Assembly: GCA_029582155.1 (NCBI GenBank)
Contig: CM055899.1
Location: 70,959,219 to 71,023,218, forward strand
Direction: 5' to 3'
DNA: 64,000 nucleotides
From: Panopea generosa
Lineage: Eukaryota > Mollusca > Bivalvia > Adapedonta > Hiatellidae
A program made the position numbers and the translations under genes. Positions 39,801 through 51,800 of the stretch are shown piece after piece. Every line of letters begins with the position of its first letter. The stretch's first letter is position 1. A model generated the notes under the pieces. The model made no database searches, was not told the origin of the DNA, and worked only from the letters and a program-made list of their open reading frames with translations.

Positions 39801-42800
39801 CTTTGTGGAAAGGACGATAAATACTTGGGCATACATTGTGCTGTATAATCACCAGCAGAAAATATCAGTCAAAAATCACATGACTGAATGTAACATTCAT
39901 AAATTTCTGAACACTTACCTCCTTGACAGAGCCGAGGTGAGAGGATATCACAATACAGAATGTAACATTCATAAACTTCTGAACACTTACCTCCTTGACA
40001 GAGTTGAGGTAGAGGAAATCACACAACAGAATGTAACAAACATTCATAAACTTCTGAACACTTACCTCCTTGACAGAGTCAAGGGAGAGGAAATCACATG
40101 AAAGAATGTAACAAACATTCATTAACTTCTGAACACTTACCTCCTTGACAGGGTCGAGGGAGAGGAAATCATATGAAAGAATGTAACAAACATTTATAAT
40201 CTTCTGAACACTTACCTTCTTGACAGAGTCGAGAGAGAAGAAATCACATGACAAAATGTAACAAACATTCATAAACTTCTGAACACATACCTCTTGACAG
40301 AGTCGAAAGAGACGAAAACACATGACATAATGTAACAAACATTCATAAACTTCTGAACACTTAACTCCTTCACAGAGTCGAGGGAGAGGAAATCACATTA
40401 GAGAATGGAACATTCATAAACTTCTGAACACTTACCTCCTTGACAGAGTCGAGGGAGTGGAAATCACATGACAGAATGTAACAAACATTTATAAACTTCT
40501 GAACACTTACCTCCTTGACAGAGTCGAGGGAGAGGAAATCACATTACAGAATGTAACATTCATAAACTTCTGAACACTTACCTCTTTCACAGATTCGATG
40601 GAGAGGAAATCACATGACAGAATGTAACAAACATTCATTAACTTCTGAACACATACCTCCTTGACAGGGTAGAAGGAGAGAAAATCACATGACAGAATGT
40701 TACAAACATTCATTATCTTCTGAACACTTACCTCCTTGACAGAGTCGAGAGAGAGGAAATCACACAACAGAATGTAACAATTATTCATAAACTTCTGAAC
40801 ACTTACCTCCTTGACAGAGACCAGGGAGAGGAAATCACACAATAGAATGTAACAAACATTCATAAACTTCTGAACACTTCACTCCTTGACAGAGCTGAGG
40901 AAGAGGAAATCACATTTGAGAATGTAACATTTATAAACTTCTGAACACTTAACTCCTTGACAGAGTCGAGGGAGAGGAAATCACATTTGAGAATGTAACA
41001 TTCATAAACTTCTAAACACTTACCTCTTTGACAGAGTTGAGGGCGAGGAAATGACATGACATAATGTAACAAACATTCATAAACTTACGAACACTTAACT
41101 CCTTCACAGAGTCGAGGGAGAGGAAATCACATGACAGAATGTAACAAACATTTAGAAACTTCTGAACACTTACCTCCTTGACAGAGTCGAGAGAGAAGAA
41201 ATCACATGACAGAATGTAACAATTATTCATAAACTTTTGAACACATACCTCTTGACAGAGTCGAAGGAGATGAAATCACACGACAGAATGTAACAAACAT
41301 TCATAAACTTCTGAACACTTACCTCCTTGACAGAGTCTAGGGAGAGAAAATCACATGACAGAATGTTACAAACATTCATTAACTTCTGAACACATACCTC
41401 CTTGACAGAGTCGAGGGAGAGGAAATCATCATAAATCTTCAGCTGCGTTTCTGTCAGGAAAGTCCAGACAATAAGGTCATTTTTTCTCGTCATAGTTGGC
41501 ATTCTGTAAACATTTACCAATTTACATGTGTTATAATGAATTTGTATATCAGGGCTCGAATTTAAGCACCCACTACTTGCAAAATGCAAGCTGTATTTTG
41601 AAAATGCAAGTTGAAATTACTTAAGCTGGCATTTTTTTGCGAGTGGATTTCGAGTTGAGAAAATTACTTATTATATTCATTTTATTGATTTTTGAAAATA
41701 AACAATTATTATCTTGGTAAACATAACAAGTTCTTGTCAATTTTAGCCAATTTCTTTTGCTTCTCGAGCCAAATTACCCCCTAGCTGCACGATTGTCAAT
41801 GCCATGTATTAAACAGTTAATATGAGAAGACTGCGTCCAATTGTTTTTGATCTCGAGTTCATTCTGCAAAAATGCGTCTAGTTTGATCTATCGCGCACTC
41901 ACTCTATAAAATAAAAGTAAAGTTGAAACCCGTCAAATTTATTGTTTACATATTTTGTCAGCTGTTAATATGGCTGATAACATAACATCTTTTTCTCCAT
42001 TGAACCGATATCACAATATCACACTGGGCTATAAACTTGACAATGACAAAATGGTGTGTCAGTTGTAGAAACCATGCGATCGGCAGATCATCCATAATAA
42101 TTAAACTATATCATTATGATATCACAACATTTACAAATGTTAAACAATCGTCCTTGGCTAGATCTAGATCTAATTTTAAAACAAAAGCCATTGGCTATAT
42201 TAATTCTATAAACAGAAATGTGTGTATCTCTGTACACTTGTTATTGTTGAATCAATGATTCATATTTTTATTTAGTAAAAAGTGTTTATTTATGATATAT
42301 CATTGTATGCATTTATTTATGGTAGTATAATAAGTAACAAAGACAACTTTATTTTGTAAAGTACTGCTTTGAAATTGAAATACCTTTACATAATATATAA
42401 TAACTTTGATACCATTGCCTATAAAATAAATACAAGCTAATATTGCATATTAAAGAACATGCGGGCTTTGGAACAATTAATTTTGGGTTTATTTAGACAT
42501 TTAGGACTACAAGTTTCTGCGAAAACTGGTTTGGCTAGTTGGTTTCAAATTTGGCCACTATTTTAGGCACTGGCCAAAATAGCCAGTGCACAAAAAAGTT
42601 AAATTCTAGCCCTGGTATATGTATATGTTACAACAAGATACTGTATGTATCAGTCAAAATAAAATATATGTTCTGTTTTGTTCATAACACATTCTTGGAT
42701 GGACTTCCAATATTCAAAACAAACAATAATGCAGAAACAAAATTCAAAATTTCAACCCTTTTGGTCCCTATAAATGGAAATTCAGTTCTCCTCAGTGAAC

Positions 42801-45800
42801 TAAATCTAATATACTATATCTAGACAATCAGATCTCAAACTCAAAATAATTATAGAACAAATGGATGAGCAAATCAAAACTTGTTTTCCTACAGTATAAA
42901 ACTCAAAGTCCCCTTGAAAGGTCCCCACATACCTTAGTCCCTTGACTTGTAAAATCTTCAAATACCTCTCATATGAGTAATTTATATCAACTATGAAACA
43001 ATTTGGCTGTCAAGACTGGTTGTTGAGAAGGTTTTTGTAATTTTCAATTTTAACCCTTTTGGGATTCCTTATTGAAATTCTCCTTACTGAACCAAATCTT
43101 ATTTTATATGAAAAGAATATGCTTTATATCTCAAACTGACTACTATTTTTACACAAATGGATGCTACCCTGGTAACAGAGATAACGTATGACAAATATGC
43201 ATAAATTTTACTGACATGTTCTTAAGACAAAAAATTTGGGAAATTTTTATCCTTTTGAATTTTCTTGACAACACATTGTTTTGTGAAAATTTAGGCAAAA
43301 AATATGATAAAAGATAATCATCTCTATTATAATTACGTGTGTCAATTTTTTAGCCCATGGACACCTTTTGTACAAATCTTAGTTTGTAGTACGGACCCAG
43401 CCTTCCTGACTGTGTTTGTTAAATAGCAATGTTGGGAAAGCACTATTTGAGCATGTTTGATTTGTCAGTTGCTTCAACTGAAAGTTTGAATGACATCACA
43501 TTTTAGTAAACGTTCGATTGCTATGAACTGTGGGACAAGCATAGAACTCCCTGCCTTTTCATTGGTGGTTAACAGACCTGACTTGAAAGATATCAGGTTC
43601 TGGAATAGACTATACAAATCTGATAGAGCTATATTTGGTGATCATTTCTTATGAAAATCCTTAATTTTAAATAAACAAGAGGACCAAGAGGGCCTGAGGA
43701 TGCTCTACTGACTCAAAGTGGCCATAGCATTTTTTGAAATTCTCCTATGCTAGGTATACGATTTGAACAAATCTAACAAAACTAAAGTTGGTCATCATTA
43801 CTACATAAACATTTTGAAAATCTGCCGGGCCGTTCATGAGTAGAAGATTTTTTAAGTTTTGGACTATTTTTGGTAACGGCGGCCATCTTGAATTTCAGAT
43901 CGAAAAAAAAAATCTTCTGTATAGGCTCCTATGCAATAGAAACACCCATGTGAAGTTTCAGTTTAATTGGCCTAGTGGTTTCAGAAAAGCTGAAAGACAA
44001 AGAGAATTTTCTGTTTTCCCATAGTATCCCTATGAAAAATTATTCTAAGTCCCCTTACAGGGCCCCTATAAATTTTAGCCCCTTAATTCTAATCTGCAAT
44101 CAAACCCCTACACATAGGGATAATTTATGCCAATTATGTGCAAATCTGACATACCAGTTGTTAAGAAAACGATTTTAGTTAATCCCACAATGTACCCTTT
44201 TGGGGCCCCTCCTGACCCCTTAAGACAGTGGAACCTATTCATTTTTTACAAATCTGAACCTCCTTCACCTAACAATGCTTCAGTTAAGATATAGGCAAAA
44301 TCATTTCCATTTAAAAAAAAATAAATAATAAAATAATATAATTACACGTGTCCCCTAATTGAACTCTTGAGGCGGGGTCATATTTAACCCTAGGGACACC
44401 ATTTGAACAAATCTAACAATGCTATAGTTGGTCATCATTACTACATAAACATTTTGAAAATCTGCTGGGCCGTTCATGAGTAGAAGATTTTTTAAGTTTT
44501 GGACTATTTTTAGTAACAGTGGCCATTTTGAACTTCAGATCGAAAAAAAAAATCTTCTGTATAGTCTACTATTCAACAGAAACATGCATGTGAAGTGTCA
44601 ATTAATTGGCCTAGTGGTTTCAGAATAGATGAAAGAAAAAGAGAATTTTCTGTTTTCCCATAGTATCCCTATGTAAAATTCTAAGTCCCCTTACATGGCC
44701 CCTATAAATTTTAGCCCCTTAATTATTATCTGCAATCAAACCCCTAAACATAGGGATAATTTATGCCAAATATGAACAAATCTGACATACCAGTTGTTAA
44801 GAAAACGATTTTAGTAATTCCCAATTTTTACCCTTTTGGGACCCCTCCTGACCCCTTTAGACAGTGTAACCCATTCATTTTTACAAATCTGATCCTCCTT
44901 CACCAAACAATGCTTCTGTGAAGATATAGGCAAAATCATTTCCATTTAAAAAAAAAAAAAAAAAAAAAAAAATTATAATGACATGTGTCCCCTAATTGAA
45001 CCCTCGGGGCGGGGTCATATTTAACCCTAGGTACACCATTTGAACAAATCTAACAATACTATAGTTGGTCATCATTACTACATAAACATTTTGAAAATCT
45101 GTTGGGCCGTTCATGAGAAGAAGATTTTTAAGTTTTGGACTATTTTTAGTAATGGCAGCCATTTTGAATTTCAGATCGAAATAAAAAATCTTCTGTATAG
45201 TCTCCTATGCAACAGAAACATGCATGTGAAGTTTCAGTTTAATTGGCCTAGTGGTTTTAGAACAAGTGCTGCTAATAGACGACGGATGACAGACAACGCG
45301 CCATAAGCACTTCTGGCCTTTGGCCAAAACAAAATCTTATGTGTGGTTTCACATACGATAAATATTGTTGTAAAGTTTAAGTTTAACTGGCCTAGTAGTT
45401 ATATGGTACTTTCCACCAATTTATGAAACGTTCTGTATTCTACAAAAACAGTGAGAAATACAAGAAATGAATGGGTGCAATGAAGTAACTTAATTGTTTT
45501 AAACTATAAACCAACAGAAAGGGAAAAAAAATAATTCAGATCACGATTTAAAGTCCTCATGACAAATGTTGTGCAGTCATCTTTCCGTCAAGTTTAAACT
45601 CCCAACTTTTACTGCCAGGTTAGTAAATATTTGTAAGAGGAGACTATCAAATTACGACGCTACACTAGGCTATCTGCTGATTGGTGAGTTAACAGAGATC
45701 TATCATGTGTATAGAGTGCATTTCTCTTGAATTTCAAATTTTTGGCAGTTGGACTTTTTTTCAAACTGCATATAACAAATACTTTTTAAAATTATTTTTT

Positions 45801-48800
45801 TGCCAATCTAGTAGCATGCAACATTATATCAAAAACAATGCATTAACGACTATGATATTTTGAAAATGGGTTCTCTTGATTTGAATCATGTACTGAGTTT
45901 TATAAAAACCTGCCCCAGAGCAATCTTGCGGCTTTTATATGACAGTTGGGGCTTAAAGGTTCCATTCATGTGTCCTTCCATCCCTTTTCTAACAGTCGTC
46001 TTTTATATCAGAGTGTACATTGTATAACTTACATGGCATGCTTTTTTTTCATTCCATCTGGGTTTTCATTTTCCTTATTTTCACCACGTTTCACTTCAGC
46101 TTTCGTCCTACGCAAGAAATAAGGGGAGATAATTTTCTTGAGACTTTCTGCCATCTCTATTCCCAGTTTCTTCTCTCCAATTGTAGCATCTTTCTCTCTT
46201 GCCTGGAGACCACAGTCATATTTAATTTGTCATCAAAAATCAAGACACATGTTTACTGTATCAACTGTAACCTTAGAAATTAGAATTCCAATTTTTTATT
46301 CAGCATTTTTACTCACGGACAGTTTGCTCTTATGTTTAGTGCGCACCTACTTTAGACCTTAAGACTTAAATCTCAGAAAAAACATAAATCTTTCATATAT
46401 GTATATTATGCGTATTAATATGTTAAAATTTTTGCCGTAACCCAACTTTTGAAACGATTGTCCGACTCATTATGTAAACGGATTTCCATTCACAAACAAA
46501 AGGCCCTGAGGACACTCTACTGGCTCATAGTGACCATAGCACTTTTTGAAATTTCACAATATTAAACTTTAGATTTCAAATACAGTTTTTTTTGTGCACA
46601 TGGATGCGAAAATGAAAAATATCAGTTTGCCCTATAATATTCCTATGTAAAATTAAAGGTCACTTTGCAGGGTCTCTATATATACAATATTTCCCCCACC
46701 CTCAGGCTCTTTATGGAAAACTCAATCCTCTCCACTGAACAAAATCAAATTAACTGTTACTAGACAATACTTTAAATCTCAATTTGAGACATAATATTAT
46801 TTTAACACAAATTGATGCAAAAAATACATTTTTTCAATTTTCCCATAGTATTCCTATGTAAAACGCAGTTCCCTTACAGGGCCTGAATGCATCCCAGTGC
46901 ACTCTTAATCATTGGGGATAATTTATATAAAATATGAACAAATCTGACTGACCAGTTGTTGAGAATAAGATTCATGATAACCATTTTGTGACCTCACTTG
47001 GCCTCTTTTGGAAAGTCAATCCTTCTTATTGAACAAAATTTTATTTGCTATGACTAGAAGAAGCTTCAGAACTCAAAACTGAATAAAAAAAAACATAAAT
47101 GGATGAAAAAATTAGAATTTTCTGTTTTCCCATAGTTTTCCTATTTAAACTCGAAGTCTCAAGAGCCCCTATAAATACAAGCCCCTTCATTTGTACAAAC
47201 TTTAAACCCATACTCAATCCGATAATCTATATCAATTATGAACAAATGTGACAATTTTCATTATTGAACCAAATCTTCTATTTCCTATGACTAAATGATG
47301 CTTCAGAACTCAAATTGAATAATTATTTTGCCCAAATGGATGAAGTCCCCTTACAGGACCCCTATAAATATTAGCCTCTTAATTCTTATCTTCATTCAAA
47401 CCCCTACATATAGGGATAATTTATGCCAAAAATTAAACAAATTGGACTGACCGGTTCAGAAGGAAACGATTTTTGTAATTCCCAATATTTACCCTTTTGG
47501 GACCCACCTGACCCCTAAGACAGTGGAACCCAGTTATTTTAACAAATCTGAACCTCCTTGACCAAACAATGTTTCTGTGAAAATATAGTCCCCTATGCAA
47601 TAGAAAACATCCATGTGAAGTTTGAGTTTAATTGGCCTAGTGGTTTCAGAGAAAGTGCTGTTAACGGACGACAGACAACAGACAACGCGCCATCGCATAA
47701 GCACTTCTGGCCTTTGGCCAGTAGAGCTAAAAATTATCAGTTGATTGGTATTCGCTACAGATTGTTGAATTTGTTCTTGTTCCCAATATTTAATTGAGTT
47801 GGCAGATGACAACACCTGATAAAACTTTTCAATTTCTGTTACATGACTGAAGCCAGTTTCAATACCCAGAAATGACAGGTGAAACTTGAATACATGCTTG
47901 TTTGTTTTTTAATACCTGAACTTCTTAATTCAGATTTTGAACCAATTTTAATTAGGACAGGCCATAATTCATTGTTTGTGACATAATGCTATTAACGTTG
48001 GTTACTTTTAATCATAAATAACAGTAATGGTAGATCTGCCTAAAAGTATATAACGAAACACCACATGTCATATAGTGTATTTCAGGGTCCCGACTCCTCT
48101 CATGATCACTTACCTCTCACTGCTAAGACCATAGGTCAAGTCCCGCTTGCTCAAAAAACTCTATGTGACAAAGTTTGTCAGTTACTTTTTGAAGAATAGT
48201 GGTTCTACTCCGATCCATTCTGAGGTCTTTCTCCACCAATAAAACTGGATATACTATATACCGGTATACCCTCAATGTGTCAAAAATGGCATTTATCTCA
48301 TTAAAAAAAAGAGAGTTTATTTTATCAACACCAACACTTATAAACCGTTTAAAGAAATACATTTAATTGTAAATAAATAAATAAATATATACATTTTTAA
48401 TGACAACAGAATTGCATTTATTCCTCAATTAAGGCGCTTTCACATCTATACCAGTGGCCACTGTATTCAGAATTGCACACTTACTCTAGTGATGGGATTG
48501 TCATACTCCATCTTGAATGTTCGCTGAGTTCCCAACAGTGACCCCTGGTGGACAAAGTCAAACAGAGCCCATAATTCCTGTAAATACATTTATTTTTTAG
48601 GTAATTTTTTATTTCATTTTAACAGTTTAACAATATCAGATGTAAGTCATGCATATTGTCATATATATACACATATATATAACATTTCTGATACTATAAT
48701 GATATATTTGTAAATTAAAGGCACACTTTCCTGATCATGTAATTTATTATCAAGTTTTAGATATTTTGTTATTTATATTGATTGAATTATACTGCGACTG

Positions 48801-51800
48801 TATCATAGTATTAGTTTGTATTTACATTCCAAGTTAATTTTTAATTGAAAGGAAAGTTTGCTCTTTATTCATTTTGTGAAAATAATTCTTTAAATGTGAA
48901 ATAAACAGAAAACAGGCAAACACCTCTCTAACACTTGGGTATACACTTGAGTACCAACAATTATAAAATATAAAGAAAGAGAGTCTTGATTTTACACTTC
49001 AGTAAAACTGGATGAATGCTGGAATGGCAGGCAGGATCATAATTATGTTTCTTACTTGGTGGGTATTTTGAGCTGGGATACCAGTCAAGGTGATGCTGTA
49101 CTTACTTTGAGGTTATTCTGTACTGGGGTACCAGTCAAGGTGATGATGTACTTACTTTGAGGTTATTCTGTATTGGGATACCAGTCAATGTTATACTGTA
49201 CTTACTTTGAGGTTATTCTGTACTGGGGTACCAGTCAAGATGCTGTTGTACTTAGTTTGAGGTTATTCTGAGTCAGGGTACCAGTTAAGATTATGCTGTA
49301 CTTACTTTGAGGTTATTCTATACTGGGGTACCAGTCAAGATTATACTGTACTTACTTTGAGGTTATTCTGTACTTGGGTACCAGTTAAGGTTATGCTGTA
49401 CTTACTTTGAGGTTATTCTGTACTGGGGTACCAGTAAAGATTATACTGTTCTTACTTTGAAGTTATTCTGTACTGGGGTACCAGTCATGGTGATGCTGTA
49501 CTTATTTTGAGGTTATTCTGTATTGGGGAACCAGTCAAGATTATGCGGTGCTTACTTTGAGGTTATTCTGTATCAGGGTACCAGTAAAGATTATGCTGTA
49601 CTTACTTTGAGGTGATTCTGTACTGGGGTACCAGTCAAGATTATGCTGTACTTACTTTGAGGTTATTCTGTATCAGGGTACCAGTAAAGATTATGCTGTA
49701 CTTACTTTGAGGTTATTCTGAACTGGGGTACCAGTCAAGTTGATGCTGTACTTACTTTGAGGTTATTCTGTACTGGGGAACCAGTCAAGATTATGCTGTA
49801 CTAACTTTGAGGTTATTCTGTACTGGGGTACCAGTCAAGGTGATGCTGTACTTACTTTGAGGTTATTCTGTACTGGGGAACCAGTCAAGGTGATGCTGTA
49901 CTTACATTGAGGTTATTCTGTACTAGGGTACCAGTCAAGGTGATGCTGTACTTACTTTGAGGTTATTCTGTACTGGGGTACCAGTCAGGATGATTCTATT
50001 GTGTGCTGGGATTGCATGTACACCCTTACTGGTTTTTGTTGGATTTTTTATCTTGTGACCCTCATCTAGGATCATATAGTCCTGAAACATAAATAACCAG
50101 TCAGGTAAAGAGAACAAGGATCATATAGTCCTGAAACATCAATAACCAGTCAGATAAAGAGGACAAGGATCATATAGTCTTGAAACATAAATAACCAGTC
50201 AGGTGAAGAGAACAAGGATCATATAGTCCTGAAACATAAATAACCCGTCAGATAAACAGAACAAGGATCATATAGTCCTGAAACATAGATAACCCGTCAG
50301 GTAAACAGAACAAGAATCATATAGTCCTGAAACATAGATAACCAGTCAGGTAAACAGAACAAGGATCATATAGTCCTGAAACACAGATAACCCGTCAGGT
50401 AAACAGAACTAGGATCATTATTCATATAGTCCTGAAACATAGATAACCAGTCAGGTAAACAGATTTAGGATCAAATAGTCCTGAAACATAGATAACCAGT
50501 CAGGTAAACAGAACTAGGATCATATAGTCCTGAAACATAGATAACCAGTCAGGCAAACAGAACTAGGATCATATAGTCCTGAAACATAGATAACAAGTCA
50601 GGTAAACAGAACTAGGATCATTATTCATATAGTCCTGAATCATAGATAACCAGTCAGGTACACAGAACTAGGATCATATAGTCATGAAACATAAATAACC
50701 AATCAGGTAAACAGAACAAGGATCATATAGTCTTGAAACATAGATAACCCGTCAAGTAAACAGAACTAGGATCATATAGTCCTGAAACATAGATAACCAG
50801 TCAGGTAAACAGATTTAGGATCATATAGTCCTGAAACATAGATAATCAGTCAGGTAAACAGAACTAGGATCATATAATTTCTGAAACATAGATAACCAGT
50901 CAGGCAAACAGAACTAGGATCATATAGTCCTGAAACATAGATAACCAGTCAGGTAAACAGAACTAGGATCATTATTCATATAGTCCTGAATCATAGATAA
51001 CCAGTCAGGTACACAGAACTAGGATCATATAGTCATGAAACATAAATAACCAGTCAGGTAAACAGAACAAGGATCATATAGTCTTAAAACATAGATAACC
51101 CGTCAAGTAAACAGAACTAGGATCATATAGTCCTGAAACATAGATAACCAGTCAGGTAAACAGATTTAGGGTCATATAGTCCTGAAACATAGATAACCAG
51201 TCAGGTAAACAGAACTAGGATCATATAGTCCTGAAACATAGATAACCAGTCAGGCAAACAGAACTAGGATCATATAGTCCTGAAACATAGATAACCAGTC
51301 AGGTAAACAGAACTAGGATCATATAGTCCTGAAACATAGATAACCAGTCAGGTAAACAGAACTAGGATCATTATTCATATAGTCCTGAAACATAGATAAC
51401 CAGTCAGGTAAACAGAGCTAGGATCATTATTCATATAGTCCTGAAACATAGATAACCAGTCAGGCAAACAGAACTAGGATCATATAGTCCTGAAACATAG
51501 ATAACCAGTCAGGTAAACAGAACTAGGATCATATAGTCCTGAAACATAGATAACCAGTCAGGTAAACAGAACTAGGATCATTATTCATATAGTCCTGAAA
51601 CATAGATAACTAGTCAGGCAAACAGAACTAGATGCCCAAGGCTACAATATCAAGCCTGTTAGTACAGATCTATTATGGAAAGATGTCTCATTATGCTGAA
51701 CATACATGGCACATTACAATATATGAAGCGGACACCAGATTTTATATCTATTTCTAATCTTCAGCCCAAGTGTGACCTTGACATTTTGAGATACAGACCT

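Noticed and set aside
39865..41230. Long minus-strand frames (157 and 118 codons) as a separate repeat-protein gene
   Set aside because: They are the exon 9 junction array read through; each unit carries an internal donor site and no independent start. Kept only as a possible isoform source.
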